Assembly (NCBI GenBank): GCA_964415255.1
Contig: CAYQAC010000005.1
Coordinates: 1 to 64,000, forward strand
Reading direction: 5' to 3'
DNA: 64,000 nt
Source: JAHBVY01 sp964415255
Lineage (GTDB): Bacteria > Myxococcota_A > Polyangia > Polyangiales > Polyangiaceae
The number at the start of each line of letters is the position of its first letter. The stretch's first letter is position 1. Below the pieces are notes generated by a model. It did not search any database, was not told where the DNA came from, and saw only the letters and a program-made list of their open reading frames with translations. The translations under genes were made by a program, and so were the position numbers. Of the stretch, positions 33,655 to 41,643 are shown piece after piece.

Positions 33655-35562
33655 CTACCGCTCCTCCAGCGCCTCACGGATCGCCTCGCGCTCGCGCGCG
33701 ACGTGATCCATCACAGGGCCACGCAGCCTTAAATCCGTGAGGAAATGGAAGCTCGGCGTGAGCGTCGGGTCGAAGCCACGCGCGAGCTTGTGCTCACCGC
33801 CCGCGCCTGGCTCAAATCGCTTGAGCCCCGCCTCGATGCAGTGCTCCACCCCGCGGTAGTAACACACGTTGAAGTGCAGGTGCCGGAGCTCGCGGAAGGC
33901 GCCCCAATAGCGCCCAAAGAGCGCCTCCTCCCCCACCAAGTTGATGGCACCGGCGAGCGCGCGCCCACGCGCGTGGGGCGAGCCACACGGCACCGCGCGC
34001 ACCACTTGCAGCGCGCTCGGCAGGCGCTCAAACACCTGCTCAAAGAAGGCGCGATTCAGGTACTGCCGCCCCCAATAGAACTTTTGAACCGTCGTCAGGT
34101 AGAGCTCAAACGCCTCATCCACGCGCTCTGGGTCCAGCTCACCCCCACCACACACCTGAAGCTCCACCCCTTGCTCAGCCAGCGCGCGCCGCTCCCGGCG
34201 GATCTGGTTTCGGCGCTTGGAGCTGAACCGCCCAAGGAAGTCCTCGAAGCTTGTGTAACCGGGGTTGGTGAAATGAAACTGCACCCCGTGGCGCTCAATG
34301 AGCATCGGCTCTTCGCTCAGCAGGGCAGCTTGCTCACGTGAAGGGAACAAGAGGTGCGCGCCGCTCAGCTTGAGGCGCTCACACAAGGTCCTGACGCCGT
34401 GGATGAACACCGGCAAGAGCGCCTCAAGCGACTCCCCCGGCGCCACCAGCAGCCGCGGCCCCGTCGCTGGCGTGAACGGCACCGCGATGATGAGCTTTGG
34501 GTAATAGGGCGCGCTGAGGCGCTGCTCACAGAACTGCGCCCAGCCCTGATCGAACACGAACTCCCCCTGACTGTGCGCCTTCAAGTAGGCCGGCGCGAGC
34601 ACGAGCGGCTCATGGCTGATGGCGTCACGCAGCGCCAGGTGCATTGGCAGCCAACCTGCCTTTCGGCTCACGCAGCCGGTGTCCTCCAGCGCCTCGAGCC
34701 AGTCGTAGCTGAGCATGGGTGGCGCGGCGCCGCGCAGGCGCTCCCAGGCTTCCCGCCCAATCTCGCTGAGGCGCTCGTGCGTGGTGAACAAGAGCTCGCG
34801 CTGCTTCGGCGCAGGCGCCTCCACGCTGCCACGCGACTCACTCATCGCCGCGTCCTCGGCGCCACCCTGCTCAGCGCCGTGCTCTGCCGAGCAGTGCGCC
34901 CCAGCCTCCATCGGGAACACGACATCGCGCGCCGCACCTGGGCTGAGCCCCAGGGCCGCATCGAGCAGCGCGAACACGACCGTGTTCAAGCGACCTTGCG
35001 GCGGCGCTTTCACCGCCTGAGTCCACGCAGGGGACAGCAAAGTCCCAAAACGCTCGGCCCCCTCCTGAAGTAAGGTGGCCTGCTGGTCCGCCGAGGCGCG
35101 ACGGAGCGCCGGCTTGAGCCACAAGCACAGCGCCATCACGCGGTGATAGCCGTGCACCGCGCGCACCCACAGGGGGAGCCCCGCGCCTGCTAAGATATGG
35201 TTCGTTACACTGTCTTCATCAGCAGACACCGGCAGATGATTCGCTATACTGTCTTTATCGAAGGAAGAGGGCTCGGTTGGGGGTTGGACGGCACCGCGCT
35301 TGAACAGCGCCTCAAGCTCCGCTGCGCGCGCCTCAAGCGTGCTCAGCGCCAGCACGTCGATCTCCCGGAGCGCCCCAGGGAACGCCTGCGAGAGCTCACG
35401 CATCCCTTGGCGCGCCTCCGCCGCGCCCTCCGTACGCTGCCGCAGCGCCGCCAAGCGGCGGTACTTATCAGCGAGCGCCCCTAGCTCCTCAGCGCTAGGC
35501 ACGGGCAGGGCCACCTCATCGTCAGGCCAAATGACAGTAGGGGCCTCTGAGGCGCCGCTCAC
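33655..35562 (-). CDS. FemAB/GNAT-like peptidogalycan-type protein with long N-terminal extension
   Basis: 635 residues. The GTG at 35560-35562 overlaps the upstream stop (ATGTGAGC) and has CGGAG eight bases upstream. The longer frame to 35610 is less likely. The C-terminal 370 residues match the DUF482/peptidogalycan family: LVLAPAYLKAHSQGEFVFDQ, FSSKRRNQIRRERRAL, FYWGRQYLNRAFFE, YRGVEHCIEAGLKRFEPG and the ending DxLRLRGPVMDHVA. The N-terminal 250 residues are unrelated helical sequence. They contain a translated dispersed repeat and an AT-rich duplicated stretch (DSIANHLP / DSVTNHIL). The family likely transfers an acyl or aminoacyl group; substrate unknown. Coupled to the phospholipase-D gene. 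Confidence 0.8.
   Translation of the reverse strand: MSGASEAPTVIWPDDEVALPVPSAEELGALADKYRRLAALRQRTEGAAEARQGMRELSQAFPGALREIDVLALSTLEARAAELEALFKRGAVQPPTEPSSFDKDSIANHLPVSADEDSVTNHILAGAGLPLWVRAVHGYHRVMALCLWLKPALRRASADQQATLLQEGAERFGTLLSPAWTQAVKAPPQGRLNTVVFALLDAALGLSPGAARDVVFPMEAGAHCSAEHGAEQGGAEDAAMSESRGSVEAPAPKQRELLFTTHERLSEIGREAWERLRGAAPPMLSYDWLEALEDTGCVSRKAGWLPMHLALRDAISHEPLVLAPAYLKAHSQGEFVFDQGWAQFCEQRLSAPYYPKLIIAVPFTPATGPRLLVAPGESLEALLPVFIHGVRTLCERLKLSGAHLLFPSREQAALLSEEPMLIERHGVQFHFTNPGYTSFEDFLGRFSSKRRNQIRRERRALAEQGVELQVCGGGELDPERVDEAFELYLTTVQKFYWGRQYLNRAFFEQVFERLPSALQVVRAVPCGSPHARGRALAGAINLVGEEALFGRYWGAFRELRHLHFNVCYYRGVEHCIEAGLKRFEPGAGGEHKLARGFDPTLTPSFHFLTDLRLRGPVMDHVAREREAIREALEER
35197..35260. 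repeat. AT-rich direct repeat inside the FemAB-like gene
   Basis: Two 24-bp units, 35197-35220 and 35237-35260, match at 20 of 24 positions (period 40). Shared core: TTCG then TACACTGTCTT or TATACTGTCTT. Their base composition is far below that of the surrounding gene. Confidence 0.8.
35274..35302 (+). repeat. Dispersed G-tract repeat, copy 8, inside the FemAB-like gene
   Basis: TTGGGGGTTGGACGGCACCG then CGCTTG, antisense to the gene. It is translated as RGAVQPPTE, the same frame as copy 2. Confidence 0.85.
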
Positions 35563-36716
35563 ATCAGGCTCCGAAACTGATAAAAGAGCCACTCCAGCGT
35601 CCGCACCCACACCGAGCGCTGCTCGAAGCGCTCAAGCAAGACCTCCTCAGCGCGGCTGAGGTCCTCCTCGAAGCTGCGATCCATCAGCTCCCCAAAGCCC
35701 TCATCGGTCACCGCGAGGTTGACCTCAAGGTTGAGCGAGAACGACAGGTGGTCGAGGTTGTAGGTGCCCACGGTGCACCAACGGCCGTCCACCACCGCGG
35801 TCTTGGCGTGGAGCACGTTGCCGCCAAAGCGATAGATCTTCACGCCAGCGCGGAGCAGCTTATGCCACATGGCCTGACTTGCGTACTGCACCACCCAAAC
35901 GTCAATCTTACCCGGCAACAGCACGCGCACATCCACCCCGCGGCACGCTGCCGCGATCAAGGCGCGCACCACCTTGGGGTTGGGCACGAAGTAAGAGTTT
36001 GAGATCCAAACGCGCTCCTTGGCAAACCAGATGTTGGCGAGGTACGCGCGGTGGATCTCACGGCGCGAGCGGTTGCCCTCGCTGAGCACCTGCACCGCTT
36101 GACTCGTGTGACGCGGCAGGGACCGCACCGGAACCGAGCTGAGGTCGCCGCCGTGGCGGCGCCAGGTGCGCTCAAACACGCGCACGAAGTCGCGCGCCTC
36201 TGGGCCAATCACCCGCACCATGTCGTCGCGCCAGGGCTCCGCCCTGGGGTCCGTAGGGCACCACTCTTCCGCGATGTTGATGCCGCCGGTGAACCCCACC
36301 TGCGCGTCCACCACCAAGATCTTGCGGTGGTCACGCCGCGAGATGCGCGCGCCGCGCAGCCGGCGCCGCCACGAGAAGATGGGGTTATACTCCAGCACGT
36401 GCACCCCCTGACGTCGCAGGTGCTCGAACATCTCAAGATCGGCGTCCACCGACCCGACCGCGTCGTAGATCACCCGCACGTCGAGCCCACGCTCCGCGGC
36501 GCTCACCAGCGCGTTCGCGAAGCGCCACCCGATCGTATCGGACCCGAACCAATACATCTCGAGCAGCACCTGCTCCTCAGCCTGCTCGATCGCCTCGAGC
36601 ATGGCGGGGTACGCCTCCACCCCGTTGCGGAGCAGGCTGACGTGGTGGCCGTCAATGAAGCGCTCCGAAGGCAGCGGCGCGCGCCGGAGGGGCAGCTCGG
36701 GGGGCGAGTCGTCCAT
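35559..36716 (-). CDS. Phospholipase-D family cardiolipin synthase-like enzyme
   Basis: 385 residues. Two HKD motifs: RRDHRKILVVD (about 127-137) and LHAKTAVVDG (about 307-316), each with the GGINIA or TYNLDHLSFSLNLE segment that follows in cardiolipin synthases. No N-terminal transmembrane helices, as in ClsB-type enzymes. Predicted to join phospholipid headgroups at the inner membrane to make cardiolipin. The stop overlaps the GTG of the FemAB-like gene, so the two proteins are made together; the pairing hints at an envelope-lipid or cell-wall role for both. The start MDDSPPELPLRR is the first ATG of the frame. Confidence 0.9.
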   Translation of the reverse strand: MDDSPPELPLRRAPLPSERFIDGHHVSLLRNGVEAYPAMLEAIEQAEEQVLLEMYWFGSDTIGWRFANALVSAAERGLDVRVIYDAVGSVDADLEMFEHLRRQGVHVLEYNPIFSWRRRLRGARISRRDHRKILVVDAQVGFTGGINIAEEWCPTDPRAEPWRDDMVRVIGPEARDFVRVFERTWRRHGGDLSSVPVRSLPRHTSQAVQVLSEGNRSRREIHRAYLANIWFAKERVWISNSYFVPNPKVVRALIAAACRGVDVRVLLPGKIDVWVVQYASQAMWHKLLRAGVKIYRFGGNVLHAKTAVVDGRWCTVGTYNLDHLSFSLNLEVNLAVTDEGFGELMDRSFEEDLSRAEEVLLERFEQRSVWVRTLEWLFYQFRSLM

Positions 36717-36858
36717 GGCCCGCCGAGCCTATCGCGAGCGCTCCGCCGGCGCCTCCACCGAGCGCCGGTGCGCTTGAGTTGGCTGGTAACGCCGTAGGAA
36801 GCGCTAAAAATCCGCGTGGCGACGCCTCCTGCGGCAGTCCTAGGGGGCAGAGTGGCCT

Positions 36859-36878
36859 CCCCGACAGTAAACTCGGGG
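36859..36878 (+). promoter_or_regulatory. Hairpin over the M48 peptidase start
   Basis: CCCCGA (36859-36864) pairs with TCGGGG (36873-36878), loop CAGTAAAC; the stem ends one base before the ATG. It buries the only G-rich stretch that could act as a ribosome-binding site. Confidence 0.4.
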
Positions 36879-36879
36879 G

Positions 36880-37917
36880 ATGAAGCGCGCCTGGTTCAGC
36901 CTGTTGTGCATCCCGCTCTTCGCGTGCGAGCCCGAGCCGCAGCGTCCGGCCCAGTACCCTCCCCAGCCAGGTTATGGGCAGCCAGGCTACGGCCAACCGG
37001 GCTACGGCCAACCCGGGCAGCCGGGCTATGGCCAAGCAGGTCAGCCAGGCTACCCACAGCAACCGCAGCCGGGTCAACCGCAGCCGGGTCAGCCTGGTCA
37101 GCAACCCGGCCCATTGCCGCCGGTGCTGAATGACCCGATCAACTTCGTGGACATTGGCTTCCTCCGCTCCCGCGCGCAGAGCATCATCGCCGAGCTGACC
37201 ACGGCGCTTGAGCCGAGCAAGCAGGCGCGGGTGCGCGGGATCCCGCTGCTCGTGGACGACACGCCGGGCGAGGTGAACGCGTTCGCCGGCTGCGTCAGCG
37301 GTCGCTCCATGATGGCCATCACGGACGGCCTGCTCGACATCGAGAGCCACCTCGCCCAGGCGCGCGCCAATGACGAGCTGTTCGGCACGCGCAAGGTGGA
37401 CGAGTACATCGCCTTCCTCGCGCAGCACCAGCGCCCTGGTCAGGCCATCGTACGACCAGCGCCTGGCTTCTTTGATCCGGCCCAACAAGTGGATGGGCGC
37501 CGCGTCGCGCGGCAGCATCAAGTCTTTGATGAGCAGGTCGCGTTCGTGCTCGGCCATGAGCTGGCGCACCACTACCTGGGGCACCTCCCCTGCACGGCTC
37601 AAGATGGCCCGCTCAGCCCCGGTGACATCGGGCGCGTGCTCTCCGGCGCGGTGCCGCTCTTCAATCAGCCCAACGAGATCGCCGCGGACGTGGAGGGCAC
37701 TCAGAACGTGCTCGGCGCGGGCAAGGCGCGCACGGGCTACCAGTGGACTGAGGGCGGCGGCCTGCTCACCATGCACTTCTTCGGCGGGATGGATCGCATG
37801 AGCCCGGTGGACATTCTGTTCAGCTTCGAGCGCAGCCACCCCCCGCCTCAGCTCCGCATCCCCATCATCCAACAGACGGCCAGCAACTACCGCGGCGGCT
37901 TCCGCTTCCCGTTCTAA
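36880..37917 (+). CDS. M48-type zinc metallopeptidase lipoprotein
   Basis: 345 residues. Short signal peptide MKRAWFSLLCIPLFAC with a lipobox (LFAC). Residues 29-75 are a GYGQP / GQPQP tandem repeat, a Gln/Pro-rich spacer likely to extend the enzyme from the membrane. The catalytic zinc site HELAH is at 226-230, with the third ligand in NEIAAD (265-270), an M48 arrangement. The upstream motif VNAFAGC also fits this family. It is probably an envelope protease or chaperone of BepA/LoiP type. Transcribed divergently from the phospholipase-D gene, alone. Confidence 0.88.
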   Translation: MKRAWFSLLCIPLFACEPEPQRPAQYPPQPGYGQPGYGQPGYGQPGQPGYGQAGQPGYPQQPQPGQPQPGQPGQQPGPLPPVLNDPINFVDIGFLRSRAQSIIAELTTALEPSKQARVRGIPLLVDDTPGEVNAFAGCVSGRSMMAITDGLLDIESHLAQARANDELFGTRKVDEYIAFLAQHQRPGQAIVRPAPGFFDPAQQVDGRRVARQHQVFDEQVAFVLGHELAHHYLGHLPCTAQDGPLSPGDIGRVLSGAVPLFNQPNEIAADVEGTQNVLGAGKARTGYQWTEGGGLLTMHFFGGMDRMSPVDILFSFERSHPPPQLRIPIIQQTASNYRGGFRFPF

Positions 37918-38059
37918 GCAGAGGACGCTGCTCCCCCTCGCACCGCGAAGGTCGCTGATGGGGGTCAATAAACAGTAAACCGTGGGTCGCCCCGGCCGAC
38001 CAGGTGCCCCATGACGGCGCCCTCTTCAATCGCAGCCAGTGAAGCTATGCTGAGCCGCG

Positions 38060-39073
38060 GTGAGCGAGAAGACAGAGGAACCCACGCCGAGGCGCCTGCG
38101 GCGCGCGCAGCAAGACGGGGACAACCCCGTCTCGAGCGTGGTGACTCAGTCGCTGGTGTTCGTCACCGTGTTGGCGGTGGCCCCGGGAGCGCTCGCGGCG
38201 CTCAGCTTGGAGAGCGCTCGGTGGCTGACGCGGGTGCTCGAAGGCGCGCCGGTGGAGGCCGAGGTCGTCGCGTGGCAGGTGCTCATCTTGAGCGCGCCGC
38301 TGATCGCCGTGGGGGCGCTCACCGCCTTCGTGGTGGGCATCACGCAGACGGGGGGCAGCTTCGCGTTCAAGCGCACCCTGCCCGATTTTACGCGGCTCAA
38401 CCCGGTGAGCAGCCTCAAGAACGTGGTGAGCCTCCAGCGCCTGTTCGGGCTGGTGCGGGCGCTGTTCACGGCGAGCCTGCTCGGTTGGTTGACGTTCAAC
38501 GCGCTGCGCTCGGAGCTGCCGAGTTTCGCGGCCAGCGTGGGGAGCTTGGATGGCGCCGCGCTGCTCGCCTCATCGCTGGCGCGCAAGCTCGCGTGGCTCG
38601 CCGCCGGGGTGGGGCTGGCGCTGTCGGCGATCGACTTGTTCATCACGCGCTTCATGTGGCGGCGCAGGCTCCGCATGAGCAAGGACGAGGTGAAACGTGA
38701 GCACAAAGAGTCCGAGGGGGATCCTGAGATCAAGGCCGCGCGGCGGCGCGCGCATGAAGAGGCGCTGCGCGGGTCAACAGTCAACGCGGTGCGCACCGCG
38801 ACGGTGGTGGTCGTGAACCCCACGCACCTGGCGGTCGCGCTCCGCTACGAGGATGAAGAGCACGACGCCCCGGAGGTGGTCGCCTCAGGGCGCGGCGAGC
38901 TCGCGCAGCTGATGGTGGAGGCGGCGCGCGCTTACAACGTGCCGGTGGTCCAAGACATCCCGCTCGCCCGCGCCTTGATCGAGCTCGAGGTGGGCGAAGA
39001 GATCCCGGAGGCGCTGTATGAAGCCGTGGCCGCGGTGCTGAAGGAGGTCTGGCAAGAAGAGCAGCCTGACTGA
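38060..39073 (+). CDS. sctU: Type III secretion export switch protein SctU (FlhB/EscU family), orphan
   Basis: 337 residues from a GTG at 38060, giving the family start MSEKTEEPTPRRLRRAQQDG. Four hydrophobic segments (about 30-50, 70-95, 128-150, 175-200) are followed by a cytoplasmic domain with the autocleavage motif NPTH at 253-256. The end (DIPLARALIELEVGEEIPEALYEAVA) is also conserved. SctU switches substrate specificity of the export apparatus at the inner membrane. It could be FlhB, but the length and context do not decide. No other secretion gene lies in this window, so it is isolated from its machine here. Confidence 0.88.
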   Translation: MSEKTEEPTPRRLRRAQQDGDNPVSSVVTQSLVFVTVLAVAPGALAALSLESARWLTRVLEGAPVEAEVVAWQVLILSAPLIAVGALTAFVVGITQTGGSFAFKRTLPDFTRLNPVSSLKNVVSLQRLFGLVRALFTASLLGWLTFNALRSELPSFAASVGSLDGAALLASSLARKLAWLAAGVGLALSAIDLFITRFMWRRRLRMSKDEVKREHKESEGDPEIKAARRRAHEEALRGSTVNAVRTATVVVVNPTHLAVALRYEDEEHDAPEVVASGRGELAQLMVEAARAYNVPVVQDIPLARALIELEVGEEIPEALYEAVAAVLKEVWQEEQPD

Positions 39074-39083
39074 CAGTCAGGCT
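39063..39083. terminator. Palindromic terminator shared by convergent genes
   Basis: A 9-bp stem AGCCTGACT / AGTCAGGCT with a three-base loop. Both stop codons lie within or at the stem edge (SctU TGA at 39071-39073; the minus-strand ATPase TAG at 39082-39084). Confidence 0.65.
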
Positions 39084-41643
39084 AACTCAGCCGCGATGCG
39101 ACCGCGGCCCACACGCGCCCGCTCGCGCGGTGCGAGGCGGCGTCCGACAGCTGGGCGATGAAGCGAGCGCAGGCCAGCTCGCCGCGACGGTCGCTGGCGT
39201 CGCGCGCGTAGGCGAGGCCCGCCAGCGCCTCGAGCAGCGCCTCCGCTCCACGCCCCGCGGCGCTGAGCCCGATGGCGTGCGCCAGGCTGGCGCGGCACCG
39301 ATCGCCCCTCGCGCCCTCGCCGATGGCGTCTGACGCCGTCGCTAGATCGCGCGCGCGCCTGAGCGCCGAGAGCGCCGTGAGCGCGTCCCCCTGGCCCAGC
39401 TTAGCCAAGGCGTCGAGCCGGTCAGCCAAGGCCAGGTGCCGACCACGCGAGCGCAGCGAGCGGGCCAGCTCCGCCACACCGGCGAAGTCCCCCACGCGAA
39501 GCAGCTCGGTCGCGCGCCGCGCCATCTCGTTGCGCGCGGTGACGTTCGTGCCTGGTTCGTCCACGAACTCGACGTCCAGCTCGCCCAGCTCTTCGGGCGC
39601 TTCACTGAGCGGCCCCACCGGCGCGCTCGGTGGCTGAGCGCCCGACTCACCGCGCGCCGCGACGGGCGCCTCCCGCGATTCGTCAAGGCCACTGACCGGT
39701 AGCGGCTCCTCACCGCGCCCCAGCGCACCCGCGGCGGCGAAGGCCAGCACGTCGGGCCCTGGGAGCCGCGGCGGCGCGAGCTCCAGCCGCCCCGGACGGA
39801 GCGGCGACGGAGGCAACAGGGAGTCACCTGGTAGGGCGTGCTCCGGGATGCGGTACGACTCCGCGAACAGGTCCACTGGGAGCACGCTGGGCGCGAGCCC
39901 GCGCCCGCTGAGCAGAGCCGGGTCGCGCTCAGCAGAGAACGCGTCGAGCGCCGCGCCCGTCGCCTGCAAATCCACCGCGCGCGCTGAGGCCGCCGCGCGC
40001 CGTGACAGCAGCGCGGCGCTCTCAAAGTCACCGCCGAGCATCGCGTGCGCCGCCGCGCTGGCCGCGCCGAGCGGCCGATCGCTGTTCGCCAGCACCACCG
40101 CGGCGTCCCGATGCCACGCGGCGAGGCGCTCACCGCTCAGCAGCGACAAAATCACCTCCCCGTGGGTGACGCTGGGCAAACACCACAGCTCCGGTGACGA
40201 GCGGCGCAGCCACCTCATGCGCTCAAGCACCCTCACCACGCGCTCCACGTCGACCTCCACGTCGCTCGCCTGCGTTACGAGCGCGGTCACGTCCGACGCG
40301 TCGGCCTCACCGCCGAGCACCGCCAAGGCGAACAACACCGCGCGCGGCCCTGGCTCCAGGTGGCGCGCGCGCCGCTCAATCCAGTGGCTCGCCGGCTGGC
40401 TCGCCCCGCGCGCCGTGCGCAGCCGCCGCGGCGAAGCGCGGCCGCCCTCCCACACCAGCTCACCCGCCTCGATCGCCTCCGCGATGGCCTCCGCGATGGC
40501 GAGCGGCTCCCCGCGCCCGAGCCGCGCGAAGCGCTCAGCCGCCGCGGCCTCCAGCTCCCCCCCCACCCAAGCGCGCGCCAGCTCCGCTGACTCCCGCGCG
40601 CCGAGCGGCGTGATGCTCACCGAATTTCCCTGCGGCAAATCTGCGAGCGGCGCCGGCAGCAGCTCCCCCGGCAGGCAGCGCACGAACAAGCGAAACGGCC
40701 GCTCGGCCATCGCCGCGCACACCACCTCGAGCGTGTCGTGGTCGACGCCGGCGACGTCATCCAAGATCACCGCGCCGCTTGGCCTTTGACTTGAGCTCGG
40801 CCGCAGCCAAGTGCAGAGCAGCCCCGCGCAGGCCTCAAGATCGAGCCCCTCGCCGGCGAGCAGGCTCTCCAGCGACTCCGCGTGCACGCCCTCTAATACG
40901 GCGGGCGCCTGACCACGAGCGCGCGCCTTGAGCAAGCCGCGCCTCAGCGCGCCGAACGGCTCCCCCACTTGGCTCGGCATCAGCCGCAGCACGCGCCCCG
41001 GCTCCAAGCTGCGCGCGAGCTCCCCCAGGAAGCGGCTGCCCCCGAGGCCACGCGCGGCATAAAGGATGGCTACCTGACCTTTATCAGCGCGGAGCTCGGC
41101 CAGCTCTGGGCGACCGATGAGCAGCGGCGTGAGCAGCTCCCCAATCCCCCGCGCGAGCTCCGAGCGGAAGGGGTACTTGAGGTCAACGCGCTGCCCCCGG
41201 AGCCGCTCCTGCCCGAGCATCCGAATGCGTGAGCCCAGGCTAAGCAGTTCACCTGACCGCACCGCGTCGAGGCCTGGGTCAGCCAAGAGCTCCCCCACGC
41301 CCGCGATGCGCGCCAGCGCCTCAGCCCGCACCAAGCCTGGCCCCCAGCCGAGGCTGAAGCCTGGCGCCAGCTCGTTGACCGGCTCTTGCTCGCCCTGCGC
41401 CATCCCCACGCTGAAGCCCGCGTCCTGCTGCGCGCACTCCTCAGCGCACAGCTCCACGGCGTCCTCCAGCGCGTCGCAGTCGAACTCGAACGAGAGCATG
41501 CGCGCCCCCCAAGACACCAAGCTCCCGCCGCGCGCCGACGCCCGCTTGGCTAAGGCGCGCGCCACCTGCAGGTGGCTGCTCTGCTCCGGCGCGCGAGCGC
41601 TGACCTTACGGTGGCAGAAGCTGACGACGAGGCGCTCGGTCAT
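39082..41643 (-). CDS. Degenerate cyclase-like / AAA-type ATPase-like protein
   Basis: 853 residues. The N-terminal 150 (RGGSLVSWGARMLSFEFD ... VGMAQGEQ ... AEALARIAGVGELL) follow the outline of a class III nucleotide cyclase domain, but without the catalytic Asp/Asn/Arg pattern. A middle ATPase-like region follows: a P-loop position reading ARGLGGSR (no GKT/S lysine) and a Walker-B-like AVILDDVAGVD. Helical repeats fill the C-terminal half, with an acidic linker near 620-720. This resembles myxobacterial cyclase-STAND ATPase-TPR proteins whose active sites are lost. It starts at 41643, overlapping the pspA stop (TGATG), so it is translated with pspA. Confidence 0.7.
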   Translation of the reverse strand: MTERLVVSFCHRKVSARAPEQSSHLQVARALAKRASARGGSLVSWGARMLSFEFDCDALEDAVELCAEECAQQDAGFSVGMAQGEQEPVNELAPGFSLGWGPGLVRAEALARIAGVGELLADPGLDAVRSGELLSLGSRIRMLGQERLRGQRVDLKYPFRSELARGIGELLTPLLIGRPELAELRADKGQVAILYAARGLGGSRFLGELARSLEPGRVLRLMPSQVGEPFGALRRGLLKARARGQAPAVLEGVHAESLESLLAGEGLDLEACAGLLCTWLRPSSSQRPSGAVILDDVAGVDHDTLEVVCAAMAERPFRLFVRCLPGELLPAPLADLPQGNSVSITPLGARESAELARAWVGGELEAAAAERFARLGRGEPLAIAEAIAEAIEAGELVWEGGRASPRRLRTARGASQPASHWIERRARHLEPGPRAVLFALAVLGGEADASDVTALVTQASDVEVDVERVVRVLERMRWLRRSSPELWCLPSVTHGEVILSLLSGERLAAWHRDAAVVLANSDRPLGAASAAAHAMLGGDFESAALLSRRAAASARAVDLQATGAALDAFSAERDPALLSGRGLAPSVLPVDLFAESYRIPEHALPGDSLLPPSPLRPGRLELAPPRLPGPDVLAFAAAGALGRGEEPLPVSGLDESREAPVAARGESGAQPPSAPVGPLSEAPEELGELDVEFVDEPGTNVTARNEMARRATELLRVGDFAGVAELARSLRSRGRHLALADRLDALAKLGQGDALTALSALRRARDLATASDAIGEGARGDRCRASLAHAIGLSAAGRGAEALLEALAGLAYARDASDRRGELACARFIAQLSDAASHRASGRVWAAVASRLS

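Noticed and set aside
36652..37968. 438-codon minus-strand open frame
   Set aside because: Antisense of the M48 peptidase gene, rich in Arg/Ala/Leu from GC-rich read-through; no family match.
38060..39073. A type III secretion or flagellar operon
   Set aside because: Only the SctU/FlhB-type gene is present; neighbours are a peptidase and a PspA unit.
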